A model generated the notes under the pieces. It was not told the origin of the DNA. It saw only the letters and a program-made list of their open reading frames with translations, and did not search any database. A DNA stretch of 64,000 nucleotides, taken from contig NZ_JACCAC010000001.1 in the NCBI RefSeq assembly GCF_013409425.1, positions 3,038,001 to 3,102,000 on the forward strand. Reading direction: 5' to 3'. The number at the start of each line of letters is the position of its first letter. The stretch's first letter is position 1. Below, in pieces: positions 52,537 through 61,063 of the stretch. The position numbers and the translations under genes are program-made. This DNA comes from Nocardioides perillae (GTDB lineage: Bacteria > Actinomycetota > Actinomycetes > Propionibacteriales > Nocardioidaceae).

Positions 52537-53799
52537 TCAGTCGGTGCTGCCGCGCACCAGGCCGACGGCGAGCAGCAGGTCGATCAGCTCCTCGACCCGG
52601 CGCACGTCGCAGCCGGTCCGCTCGGCGATGCGCTCGAGGCGGTAGTAGACGGTGTTGGGGTGCACGTGCAGCTGCACGGCCGCCATCTTGGCGTTGAGGT
52701 CGGCGGCGACGTAGGCGCGCAGCGTCTCCGTGAAGGTGCTGCCGCTCGCGAGGTCCTCCTGCACGAAGGCCCGCACCTCCGGCCGCACGAGGCGGCGCGC
52801 CGAGCGGTCGTGGGTCTGCACGAGGTAGTCGAGCGTCGACATCCGCGACAACGCCTGGACCCCCGAGCGTCCCTGCAGCGACCGGCGCGCCAGGCGCGCC
52901 TCCTCGTAGGCCTCGGGCACGTCGAGGAAGCCCTCGCGCACCGACGAGACGCCGACGCTGGGGTAGACGCCGCGGCTGGCGAGCGAGGCCACCTGGGCCC
53001 GCACCCGGCCGAGCACGCGCTCCTCCGCCTCGGCAGCGTCGAGGCCCGGCTCGACCGGGAGCACCGCGACCACCTCGTCGTGGCGCACCACCACCAGGCC
53101 CCGCCCGGGGTTGGTCAGGGCGGAGCGCAGCATCGCGTGCGCCTTGCGGTCGCCGCTGGCGTCACCCGGCACCGTGTAGGAGCCCACGGCGACCACGAGC
53201 CGCGAGGCCGCGTCGATGCCGACGTCGGCCAAGGCCTCGAGACGGGGCCGCACCGTCGGCGGGCGCCCCTCGAGCAGGTCGTCGAGCAGGTCGCGGGCGA
53301 GGCGGGCGTGGTCGGCCACCGTGAACTGCTGCGCCTCGAGGTAGGCCTCGGCGGCGGCCGTGCTGCCGGCCTCGATGGTGCGCATGAGCTGACCGGCGAC
53401 GGTCAGCGCCGCGTCGGTGGTGCCCGGGTGCACCCGGACCGCCTCGACGACCTCGTCCCACAGCGAGATCTGGCCGATGCGGAAGGCCTTCATGAAGTCG
53501 GTCAGCGTGATGCCGAGGTCGACGCGTCGCATCGCGTGCCGACCGGTCCAGGGGAAGTCGGCCCGCGAGGGGTCGCGGCGGTCCTGCACCGTGGCGATGA
53601 AGGCGGTGAACACCTGACGGCAGTGCGCCTCGACCTCCGCACGCAGGGTGCGGTCGGCGAGGTCGGCGTACGCCTCGATCTCCTCCCAGATCGCGACCGT
53701 CGCGCGGGCCGCGATGTCGTCGGCGCGGTCGCGCACCCAGGCCGCGAGGACGTCCTCCCCCGCCCGCCCGGCCCCGCGCTCCTGCGGCAGTGCTGTCAT
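52537..53799 (-). CDS. PucR/CdaR-type transcriptional regulator
   Basis: A 420-residue regulator. The N-terminal helical sensing domain (about 1-160; ITLTDFMKAFRIGQISLWDEV) and a degenerate GGDEF-like central part precede the C-terminal PucR helix-turn-helix. That reads LNAKMAAVQLHVHPNTVYY and continues RLERIAERTG, near the end. The ATG at 53799 has GGAGG 6 nt upstream. Divergent from the livFG-fadD-livHMK operon across 282 bp, it is the natural candidate regulator of that operon, probably responding to its substrate or CoA ester. Confidence 0.87.
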   Translation of the reverse strand: MTALPQERGAGRAGEDVLAAWVRDRADDIAARATVAIWEEIEAYADLADRTLRAEVEAHCRQVFTAFIATVQDRRDPSRADFPWTGRHAMRRVDLGITLTDFMKAFRIGQISLWDEVVEAVRVHPGTTDAALTVAGQLMRTIEAGSTAAAEAYLEAQQFTVADHARLARDLLDDLLEGRPPTVRPRLEALADVGIDAASRLVVAVGSYTVPGDASGDRKAHAMLRSALTNPGRGLVVVRHDEVVAVLPVEPGLDAAEAEERVLGRVRAQVASLASRGVYPSVGVSSVREGFLDVPEAYEEARLARRSLQGRSGVQALSRMSTLDYLVQTHDRSARRLVRPEVRAFVQEDLASGSTFTETLRAYVAADLNAKMAAVQLHVHPNTVYYRLERIAERTGCDVRRVEELIDLLLAVGLVRGSTD

Positions 53800-53879
53800 G
53801 CGGATCCTCCGATCGAGGCGGGCCCCCCGGCCCCGCCGCCCCACCCGGCCGCGACGGCCGGGCCACCCAGTGTGCCGGG

Positions 53880-53893
53880 GTGAGCGCGCTCAC
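53880..53893. promoter_or_regulatory. 14-bp perfect palindrome GTGAGCGCGCTCAC (candidate operator)
   Basis: A perfect self-complementary 14-mer in the gap between the PucR-type gene and livF. Its position suits an operator for the divergent regulator, but the regulator's motif is not known to me. Confidence 0.4.
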
Positions 53894-53951
53894 ACCACCG
53901 ACGCGCCCGCGACGTGGACGCCGGTCGAGACCGGCGGGACCCGGAGGCCCT

Positions 53952-53966
53952 TGTGACGCGGTCACA
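53952..53966. promoter_or_regulatory. Inverted repeat TGTGAC-N3-GTCACA (candidate operator)
   Basis: Six-base arms separated by GCG. It resembles CRP/GlxR sites (TGTGA-N6-TCACA) but with 5-nt rather than 6-nt spacing. Further GTGA/TCAC half-sites follow at about 53995-54045, so the whole 53800-54081 gap is regulatory. Confidence 0.4.
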
Positions 53967-54081
53967 GGTGCCGTGGCCCCAAGACTGTGCGGCTCACCAG
54001 TGACACGTGCCACACCCCGGCTGTTCAGTGAGAGCACCGTCACACCCGTCCCGCCCACCCCTGAACGGCAGGAGTCAACCG

Positions 54082-54870
54082 GTGCTGAGCGCCCGCAACC
54101 TCGAGGTCGTCTACGACGACGTCGTGCTCGCCCTGCGCGGGGTGAGCCTGCAGGTCCCCGACGGCAGGATCGTCGCCCTGCTCGGCTCCAACGGAGCCGG
54201 CAAGACCACCCTCCTGCGAGCCCTGACCGGCCTGCTCGACCTGCACGACGGCGAGGTCACCAAGGGCTCGGTCACCCTCGACGACGACGACCTGCGACGC
54301 ACCCCGCCGGAGAAGATCGTCTCCCGCGGCGTGCGCCAGGTGCTCGAGGGCCGCCGCGTCTTCGTCGAGCTGAGCATCGAGGACAACCTCAAGGTCGGCG
54401 CCCACACGGCGCGCGCGAAGATGGCGGCCAACCTCGACCGGGTCTACGGGCTGTTCCCGGTGCTCGCCGACCGTCGCACGCTGACGGCCGGCTACCTCTC
54501 CGGCGGCGAGCAGCAGATGCTGGCGATGGGCCGGGCCATGATGTCCGACCCCCGCTTCCTGCTGCTCGACGAGCCCAGCCTCGGACTGGCCCCGCTGATG
54601 GTGGAGGCCATCCGCGACGTGGTCGTCGAGATCAACGCCCAGGGCACCGGGGTGCTGCTGGTCGAGCAGAACGCCACGATGGCGCTCTCGATCGCCCACC
54701 ACGGCTACGTCATGGAGACCGGGCGGGTCGTGCTCGACAAGCCCGCGGCCGAGCTGCTCGCCGACGACGACGTCCGCGAGTTCTACCTCGGCCTGCACCC
54801 CGGGGAGGACGGCCGGAAGTCCTTCCGCGACACCAAGCACTACCGGAGGAAGAAGCGGTGGTCGGCATGA
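54082..54870 (+). CDS. livF: Branched-chain-type ABC transporter ATP-binding protein LivF
   Basis: A 262-residue ABC ATPase. Walker A is LLGSNGAGKTT at about 34-43, the signature YLSGGEQQML and Walker B FLLLDEPS, with LGLAPLMVEAI typical of LivF. The GTG at 54082 has CAGGAG 7 nt upstream, so this operon leader uses a true ribosome-binding site. The C-terminus carries an unusual basic tail (KHYRRKKRWSA). Its TGA overlaps the livG ATG as ATGA. Confidence 0.92.
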   Translation: MLSARNLEVVYDDVVLALRGVSLQVPDGRIVALLGSNGAGKTTLLRALTGLLDLHDGEVTKGSVTLDDDDLRRTPPEKIVSRGVRQVLEGRRVFVELSIEDNLKVGAHTARAKMAANLDRVYGLFPVLADRRTLTAGYLSGGEQQMLAMGRAMMSDPRFLLLDEPSLGLAPLMVEAIRDVVVEINAQGTGVLLVEQNATMALSIAHHGYVMETGRVVLDKPAAELLADDDVREFYLGLHPGEDGRKSFRDTKHYRRKKRWSA

Positions 54871-55658
54871 GCGCGAACCGCACCGGCACGCCGGTGCTCG
54901 AGCTGGACGACGTGCACCTGTCGTTCAAGGGCGTCAAGGCCGTCAACGGCGTGAGCTTCGAGGTCCGCCCCGGTGAGCTCTTCGCGGTGATCGGGCCCAA
55001 CGGCGCTGGCAAGACCTCGCTGTTCAACGTCATCTCGGGGGTCTACAAGCCCCAGCAGGGCAGCGTGCGCTTCCTGGGCGAGGACGTGCTCGGCAAGAAG
55101 CCCAGCGACATCGCGGCGCGCGGCGTCTCGCGCACCTTCCAGAACATCGCGCTCTTCGAGCACCTCACGCTGATCGACAACATGATGCTCGGGCGCCACC
55201 AGCACATCTCCTACGGCGCTGGCGCGGCGATCGCCTGGTGGGGACGCGCGCGGCGCCAGGAGGTGGAGCACCGCCGCAAGGTCGAGGAGATCGTCGACTT
55301 CCTCGAGCTCGCGGCCTGGCGCGCGCTGCCCGTCGGCCTGCTGCCCTACGGCGTGCAGAAGCGCGTCGAGCTCGGCCGCGCCCTCGCGATGGAGCCGAAG
55401 CTGCTGCTCCTCGACGAGCCGGTCGCCGGCATGAACCTCGAGGAGACCGAGGACACCGCCCGCTTCGTGCTCGACATCCGCGACGAGCTCGACGTGCCGA
55501 TCATCATGGTCGAGCACGACATGGGCCTGGTGATGGACCTCGCCGACCGGGTCATGGTCGTCGACTTCGGCACCCCGATCACCACGGGCACCCCCGACGA
55601 GGTCCAGCGCCACCCCGACGTGGTCCGCGCCTACCTGGGAGAGGAGCTCTCGACGTGA
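54867..55658 (+). CDS. livG: Branched-chain-type ABC transporter ATP-binding protein LivG
   Basis: A 263-residue ABC ATPase with Walker A IGPNGAGKTS at about 42-51 and GVSRTFQNIALFEHLT (the LivG Q-loop wording). The modified signature is LLPYGVQKRVELG, and Walker B is LLLLDEPVAGMN. The ATG at 54867 overlaps the livF stop, and its own stop overlaps the GTG of the acyl-CoA synthetase gene. The C-terminal YLGEE is typical of LivG. Confidence 0.92.
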   Translation: MSANRTGTPVLELDDVHLSFKGVKAVNGVSFEVRPGELFAVIGPNGAGKTSLFNVISGVYKPQQGSVRFLGEDVLGKKPSDIAARGVSRTFQNIALFEHLTLIDNMMLGRHQHISYGAGAAIAWWGRARRQEVEHRRKVEEIVDFLELAAWRALPVGLLPYGVQKRVELGRALAMEPKLLLLDEPVAGMNLEETEDTARFVLDIRDELDVPIIMVEHDMGLVMDLADRVMVVDFGTPITTGTPDEVQRHPDVVRAYLGEELST

Positions 55659-57535
55659 CCGCCACAGCAGACCGGGTCCGCAGCGGCCCGACGGCCCCCA
55701 CCACCAGCACCCCCGCCACCCGCATCCGCGAGCAGGCCCGCACCCGCGGCGACGCCGTCGCCCTGCGCGACAAGCACCTCGGCGTGTGGCGCGAGTGGAC
55801 CTGGGTCGACTACTGGGAGCACGTGCAGCTCGCCGGGCACGCCCTGCTCGCGCTCGGGGTCACCCCGGGTGACCGGGTGGCGATCCACTCGGAGAACCGC
55901 CCCGAGTGGCTCATCACCGACATGGGCGCGCTCGCGGTGCGGGCCGCCTCGGTGGGGGTCTACCCCACCAACCCCGCCGCCGAGGTCGCCTACCTGCTGC
56001 AGAACTCCGGCGCCACGGTGCTCCTCGCGGAGGACCAGGAGCAGGTCGACAAGGCCCTCGAGGTCCTCGACCAGTGCCCCGACCTGCGCACCATCGTCTA
56101 CGTGGAGCCGCGGGGCATCCGCGGGCGCTACGACCACGAGGCCCTGATGTCGTGGGAGGAGTTCCTCGCCCTCGGGGCGGCGCACCGCCGCGAGCACCCG
56201 GGCGCCGTCGACGAGCTCGCCGACGCGGCCGAGCCCGACGACCTCGCGACCCTGATCTACACCTCCGGCACCACCGGCCCGCCCAAGGGCGCGATGCTCA
56301 CGGTGCGCAACGTGGAGTTCGCCATCCAGGTGCTGGTGCAGGAGGGCGCCTTCACCGACCCGCCCCCCGGGCCGGACGACCTCAGCCTGTCCTACCTGCC
56401 GCTGTCGCACGTCGCGGAGCGGATCTTCACCACCTGGTTCAACGCCGCTGCCGGCACCCAGGTGAACTTCGCGGAGTCGATCGAGACGGTCCCGCAGAAC
56501 CTCCGCGAGGTGCAGCCGACCATCCTGTTCGGCGTACCGCGGATCTGGGAGAAGCTGCTCGCCAGCGTCGACACCCGGCTCTCGGGGGCGACCCGCCTCA
56601 AGCGCGCCAACGCCCGCTTCTGGCTGAAGGTCGCCGGCGGCATCGGCGACACCCTCGTGCGCACCGGCGGCGAGCACACCGCGAAGACCCGGCTGCTGTA
56701 CGCCGTGGGGTGGCTGTTCTGCTACCGCGCCCTGCGCGAGCGGCTCGGCATGCGCCGGGTGCGCTACGCCTCCTCGGGCGCCGCGCCGGTGGCCCCCGAG
56801 GTGCTGAAGTACTTCATGGGGCTCGGGGTGCCGATGCACGAGGTCTACGGCATGACGGAGAACACCGCGGTCGCGACCGGCAACCGGCCGGGACGCGTGC
56901 GCCTCGGCACCGTCGGCGAGGCCCACCCCGGCACCGAGGTCCGGGTCGACGAGCAGACCGGCGAGATCCTCACCCGCCACCCCGGCGTCTTCGCCGGCTA
57001 CTGGCGCAACCCCGAGGCCACCGCCGCCGTGCTCACCGCCGACGGGTGGCTGCACACCGGCGACGTCGGCGAGTGGGTCGAGGGCACGCACCTCAAGATC
57101 ACCGACCGGATGAAGGACATCATCATCACCGCCGGCGGCAAGAACATCTCGCCCTCGATGATCGAGAACGAGCTGAAGGCCTCCCCCTACGTGAAGGAGG
57201 CGATCGTGGTCGGCGACGGCAAGAAGTTCCTCACGGCCCTCATCGGCATCGAGCTCGACACCGTCGGCGAGTGGGCACAGCGCCGCCAGCTCGGCTACAG
57301 CACCTACCGCGACCTCACCGAGAAGCCCGAGGTCCAGGCCCTGGTGAAGAGCGTCGTCGACGACGTCAACACCCGCCTCGCCAGCGTCGAGCAGGTCAAG
57401 GCCTTCCGGCTGCTGCCCAAGGAGCTCGACCACGAGGACGGCGAGCTCACCGCCACGCAGAAGGTCAAGCGGTCCGCGGTCACCACCGCCTTCGCCGACC
57501 TCGTCGACGGGATGTACGGACGGGGTGCGGCCTGA
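55655..57535 (+). CDS. Acyl-CoA synthetase / AMP-dependent ligase (FadD-like) inside liv operon
   Basis: A 626-residue ANL-superfamily ligase that activates a carboxylic acid with ATP and CoA. The AMP motif TLIYTSGTTGPPKGAML is at about 205-221. SSGAAPVAPEVLKYF, EVYGMTENTA, GWLHTGDVGEW and KDIIITAGGKNISP follow in family order. The length and wording resemble long-chain acyl-CoA synthetases. The GTG at 55655 has GGAGAGGAG upstream and overlaps the livG stop (GTGA). Its stop overlaps the livH ATG (TGATG). This strict embedding implies the imported substrate is an acid that is CoA-activated at once. Confidence 0.9.
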   Translation: MTATADRVRSGPTAPTTSTPATRIREQARTRGDAVALRDKHLGVWREWTWVDYWEHVQLAGHALLALGVTPGDRVAIHSENRPEWLITDMGALAVRAASVGVYPTNPAAEVAYLLQNSGATVLLAEDQEQVDKALEVLDQCPDLRTIVYVEPRGIRGRYDHEALMSWEEFLALGAAHRREHPGAVDELADAAEPDDLATLIYTSGTTGPPKGAMLTVRNVEFAIQVLVQEGAFTDPPPGPDDLSLSYLPLSHVAERIFTTWFNAAAGTQVNFAESIETVPQNLREVQPTILFGVPRIWEKLLASVDTRLSGATRLKRANARFWLKVAGGIGDTLVRTGGEHTAKTRLLYAVGWLFCYRALRERLGMRRVRYASSGAAPVAPEVLKYFMGLGVPMHEVYGMTENTAVATGNRPGRVRLGTVGEAHPGTEVRVDEQTGEILTRHPGVFAGYWRNPEATAAVLTADGWLHTGDVGEWVEGTHLKITDRMKDIIITAGGKNISPSMIENELKASPYVKEAIVVGDGKKFLTALIGIELDTVGEWAQRRQLGYSTYRDLTEKPEVQALVKSVVDDVNTRLASVEQVKAFRLLPKELDHEDGELTATQKVKRSAVTTAFADLVDGMYGRGAA

Positions 57536-58446
57536 TGGAGCAGCTGCTGGAGTCCCTCGTCCGCGGCCTAGGCACCGGCTCGGTCTACGCCCTGCTGGCC
57601 CTCGCCTTCGTCATCATCTACAAGGCCACCACCGTCATCAGCTTCGCCCAGCCGGCGTTCATGCTGACCGGGGCCGTGATCACCAGCTACGTCACGCCGG
57701 CGATCGGCGTCCTGGCCATCACGGGCCTGTCGTTCTTCGTCTCGGTCACCATCGCGGCGATCCTGACCGCCGGCGTCGCGCTCGTGGTGGAGCGGCTCGC
57801 GATCCGGCCGATGGTCGGCAAGGCGGTCTTCACCGTCGCCATCATCACCATCGGCATCGACATCGCCGTGCGGGTCGTCGTCAACGGCTTCATCGGCCTC
57901 GGCGCCCGGCCGATCGGCTTCCCGTGGGGCCTGGACCGCGTCGAGCTCCTGGGGCTCGACGTGCAGATCCGGCACCTGGTCATGATGGGCACGGTCGCCG
58001 TCGTGGTCGCGGCGCTGTTCTGGTTCTTCCAGCGCACCCGGTGGGGCCTCGCGATGCGGGCGGCGGCCTTCGACCAGGAGGCCGCGATGACCCAGGGCGT
58101 GAGCGTGGGCGGCGTCTTCGCCCTCTCCTGGGGCATGGCCGGCGCTCTGGCCGCCATCGCGGGCTCGCTCCTGGCGACCGGCGCGGGTGTCGACCGCCAG
58201 CTGTGGCTCGTGGCGCTCGTCGCCCTGCCGGCGATCATCCTCGGCGGCCTCGACTCGCTCGAGGGCGCCGTCGTGGGCGGCCTGGCCGTCGGCGTCGTCG
58301 AGTCCCTCGTCGGCACCTACCAGCGTGACTTCGCCCCCTGGCTGGGCGACAACTTCGCCGTCGTGTCGCCCTACGTGCTGATGCTCGTGGTGCTGCTGGC
58401 GAAGCCCTACGGCATCTTCGGCACCGCAGAGGTGAGGCGCGTATGA
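57535..58446 (+). CDS. livH: Branched-chain-type ABC transporter permease LivH
   Basis: A 303-residue permease with about eight membrane helices. LGTGSVYALLALAFVIIYKATTVISFAQPAF is the conserved LivH N-terminus (given here as LGTGSVYALLALAF and TVISFAQPAF). RAAAFDQEAAMTQGV is the EAA-like loop contacting the ATPases. The ATG at 57535 forms TGATG with the synthetase stop; its own TGA overlaps the livM ATG. Confidence 0.92.
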   Translation: MEQLLESLVRGLGTGSVYALLALAFVIIYKATTVISFAQPAFMLTGAVITSYVTPAIGVLAITGLSFFVSVTIAAILTAGVALVVERLAIRPMVGKAVFTVAIITIGIDIAVRVVVNGFIGLGARPIGFPWGLDRVELLGLDVQIRHLVMMGTVAVVVAALFWFFQRTRWGLAMRAAAFDQEAAMTQGVSVGGVFALSWGMAGALAAIAGSLLATGAGVDRQLWLVALVALPAIILGGLDSLEGAVVGGLAVGVVESLVGTYQRDFAPWLGDNFAVVSPYVLMLVVLLAKPYGIFGTAEVRRV

Positions 58447-59651
58447 GCACCCTGGCCCCCCGCACCGACGGCACCGGCGCGCACGCCGCCGACGGCCCCA
58501 CCGCCGCGCCCGCCGGCCCCGCCGGCCCGTCGTCGGGACGCGGGCGCAGCCTGCGCGGCCGGCCGGGCTTCTACCGCTCCTACGAGCAGGAGCTCGCGCT
58601 CTTCAACACCCGGCCCAAGCGGGTCGCGGTCGGTGCGGTCGTGCTGGTCGCGCTCGTGCTGCCCTTCGTCCTCGAGGACGCGCTGCTGCGCACGCTCGCG
58701 GTCGCCTTCGTCTTCGCCATCGGCGCGCTCGGCCTCAACATCGTCACCGGCCTCGCCGGTCAGGTGTCGCTGGGCCACGCCTTCTTCCTCGGTGTGGGCG
58801 CCTACACCGCCGCGGCGATCTCGGGCGACCCCGAGGGGCGCACGATCGGCTTCGGCATCACCGAGATGGTGGTGTGGCTCCCCGCCGCCGGGCTCGTCGC
58901 TGCCCTCTTCGGCGTGCTCGTCGCGCCGCTCGCCACCCGCCTGCGCGGGCTCTACCTGGCGATCGTCACGCTCGGCCTGGTCTTCATCGGCGAGCACGTC
59001 TTCCGCGAGTGGAGCGACCTGACCGGCGGCGCCGGCGTGGGCCGCGAGGCCGCGACGCCCGTCGTCGCGGGCTACGACCTCAGCCAGGGCGGCGAGGCCT
59101 TCAGCCGCGACCAGCAGCTCTTCTTCCTGATGTTCGCGCTGCTGCTCGTCTTCGCGCTGGCCGCGCGCAACATCGCGCGCTCCCGGCTCGGCCGGGCCTT
59201 CTCGGCCGTGCGCGACCGCGACATGGCCGCCGAGATGATGGGCATCGACCTGCCGCGCACCAAGCTGCTGGCCTTCGCCATCTCCTCGTTCTACGCCGGG
59301 TGCGCCGGCGCGCTGCTCTACAGCGTGTCCGGCTTCTTCGACCCCGCGTCGTTCAACCTGCTGCTCTCGGTGCAGTTCATCGCGATGGTCCTCATCGGCG
59401 GTGCAGGCACCGTGGGCGGCACGATCGCCGGGGCGTTGTTCATCTCGCTCCTCCCGACCCTCACCCGGGAGCTGCCCGAGTACATCCCGTTGATCAGTCG
59501 TCAGGTCACGGAGACGCCGAACGTCTTCCAGGTCGAGCAGATCCTCTACGGACTCTTGATCGTGGCGTTCCTGCTCTTCGAGCCTCGGGGCCTGTTCGGC
59601 ATCTGGGTGCGGATCCGCACCTACTGGAAGAGCTGGCCGTTCAGCTACTGA
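58443..59651 (+). CDS. livM: Branched-chain-type ABC transporter permease LivM
   Basis: A 402-residue permease. A disordered Ala/Gly/Pro-rich N-terminus (about 1-40) precedes about nine helices. Conserved LivM wording includes GLNIVTGLAGQVSLGHAFF and RSRLGRAFSAVRDRDMAAEMMGI (the EAA loop, abbreviated here). FVAMVLIGG-type IAMVLIGGAGTVGGTIAGAL comes near the end. Starts by ATGA overlap with livH. It is followed after 28 bp by the substrate-binding protein gene. Confidence 0.92.
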   Translation: MSTLAPRTDGTGAHAADGPTAAPAGPAGPSSGRGRSLRGRPGFYRSYEQELALFNTRPKRVAVGAVVLVALVLPFVLEDALLRTLAVAFVFAIGALGLNIVTGLAGQVSLGHAFFLGVGAYTAAAISGDPEGRTIGFGITEMVVWLPAAGLVAALFGVLVAPLATRLRGLYLAIVTLGLVFIGEHVFREWSDLTGGAGVGREAATPVVAGYDLSQGGEAFSRDQQLFFLMFALLLVFALAARNIARSRLGRAFSAVRDRDMAAEMMGIDLPRTKLLAFAISSFYAGCAGALLYSVSGFFDPASFNLLLSVQFIAMVLIGGAGTVGGTIAGALFISLLPTLTRELPEYIPLISRQVTETPNVFQVEQILYGLLIVAFLLFEPRGLFGIWVRIRTYWKSWPFSY

Positions 59652-59679
59652 ACCGGTCGGACACACGAAGGAGGAAGCT

Positions 59680-60972
59680 GTGGAGTTGCGCAACAAGAGG
59701 CGGGCCGGCGCCGTCGGCCTCGCCGTGCTGGCCCTGGTGGCCACGGGCTGCCGGGGTGGGGACTCCGGTGGCGAGGCCGGGGGCGTCGACGCCCCCGGTG
59801 TCACCTCGGAGCCGTGCCCCGAGGCCGTCAACGAGGACAACGGCTGCATCTACCTGGGCACGATCTCCGACCTCACCCAGGGTCCGTTCGCCCCGCTGGG
59901 CGTGCCGATCACCGAGGCGCAGGAGGCCTTCTGGGCCCGGGTCAACGAGGAGGGCGGGATCGGCGGCTACGACATCGACGTCACCGAGTACGTCCGCGAC
60001 AACCTCTACAACCCCGAGACCCACGCCCAGGTCTACAACGAGATCGAGCCCGACGTGCTCGCGCTCGCGCAGACCCTGGGCTCCCCCACCACCCTCGCGA
60101 TCCTGTCGCAGATGGAGAACAACGACGTCGTCGGGGCCCCTGCCTCGTGGACCTCGCTGTGGGGCTTCGAGGACAACATCCTCGAGTCCGGCGCGAGCTA
60201 CTGCGTGGAGGGCATGAACGTCGTCGACTACTTCGTCGAGAACGAGGGCATCGCCTCCGTCATGGCCGTCGGCTACCCCGGCGACTTCGGCGGCGACGCC
60301 GCAGCCGGTGCCGAGATCGCCGCCGGTGAGCGGAACATCGACTTCACCAACGTCGAGACCGCTCCGGGCCAGGAGGCCCAGGCCGGCGCCATCTCGCAGA
60401 TCGTGCGCGAGAACCCCGACCTGGTGCTGCTCTCGGTCGGCCCGACGGAGACCGCGGTCATCGTCGGCCAGGCCGCGGCGCAGGGCTACACCGGCCAGTT
60501 CGTCGGCACCGCCCCGACCTGGAACCCCGCCCTCCTGCAGAGCCCGGCCGCGCCGGCGCTCGAGCAGCTGTTCGTCCACAGCGGCCCCTGGGGCAGCTTC
60601 AGCAGCGACACCGACGGCCACGCCGCCATGCGCGAGGCCATCGGCGAGGTCGACCAGCCCAACGACGGCTACACCTCCGGCTGGGCCTGGAGCTACCCGC
60701 TGAAGGCGGCGCTCGAGGAGTGGCTCGAGGGTGACTACGACAAGACCCGCGCGGGCCTGGTCGAGGCCATCGGCAACCTGGAGACCGTCGACTTCGAGGG
60801 CATGCTGCCCGAGGAGGCGGGCGACCGCACCGGTGAGAACGACATCTTCAAGCAGACCGTCCTGAGCGACGTCGACCCCGAGGCCGCGGCCGGCCTGACG
60901 ATCCGCGAGGACTTCTTCACCGGCCCGACCGCGGAGGCCTACGAGTTCGAAGGGGCGTGCTTCGAGGGCTGA
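59680..60972 (+). CDS. livK: ABC transporter substrate-binding lipoprotein (LivK type)
   Basis: A 430-residue lipoprotein. The signal VGLAVLALVATGC has a lipobox with Cys at about 23, followed by RGGDSGGEAGG. The type I periplasmic-binding fold begins at IYLGTISDLTQGPFAPLGVPITEAQE. FAPLGVPITEA, DVLALAQTLGSPTT and VAAVGYPGDFGG-like SVMAVGYPGDFGGD are typical of non-amino-acid LivK relatives. The GTG at 59680 has a strong GAAGGAGG 5 nt upstream, suggesting high expression. It probably determines the substrate, not a branched-chain amino acid given the embedded synthetase. Confidence 0.9.
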   Translation: MELRNKRRAGAVGLAVLALVATGCRGGDSGGEAGGVDAPGVTSEPCPEAVNEDNGCIYLGTISDLTQGPFAPLGVPITEAQEAFWARVNEEGGIGGYDIDVTEYVRDNLYNPETHAQVYNEIEPDVLALAQTLGSPTTLAILSQMENNDVVGAPASWTSLWGFEDNILESGASYCVEGMNVVDYFVENEGIASVMAVGYPGDFGGDAAAGAEIAAGERNIDFTNVETAPGQEAQAGAISQIVRENPDLVLLSVGPTETAVIVGQAAAQGYTGQFVGTAPTWNPALLQSPAAPALEQLFVHSGPWGSFSSDTDGHAAMREAIGEVDQPNDGYTSGWAWSYPLKAALEEWLEGDYDKTRAGLVEAIGNLETVDFEGMLPEEAGDRTGENDIFKQTVLSDVDPEAAAGLTIREDFFTGPTAEAYEFEGACFEG

Positions 60973-61006
60973 CCCGGCCCGCACGCACAGCACCACAGCA
61001 CCGACG

Positions 61007-61047
61007 ACGAGGCCCGCACTCCCCCACCCGGGGAGTGCGGGCCTCGT
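61007..61047. terminator. 18-bp perfect hairpin after livK
   Basis: ACGAGGCCCGCACTCCCC (61007-61024), loop CACCC, GGGGAGTGCGGGCCTCGT (61030-61047). It sits between the convergent livK and acylase genes. Confidence 0.8.
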
Positions 61048-61063
61048 GACGTACCCGGCGGGC

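Noticed and set aside
54082..60972. Plain branched-chain amino acid transporter
   Set aside because: The family is right, but the translationally coupled acyl-CoA synthetase makes an amino acid substrate unlikely.
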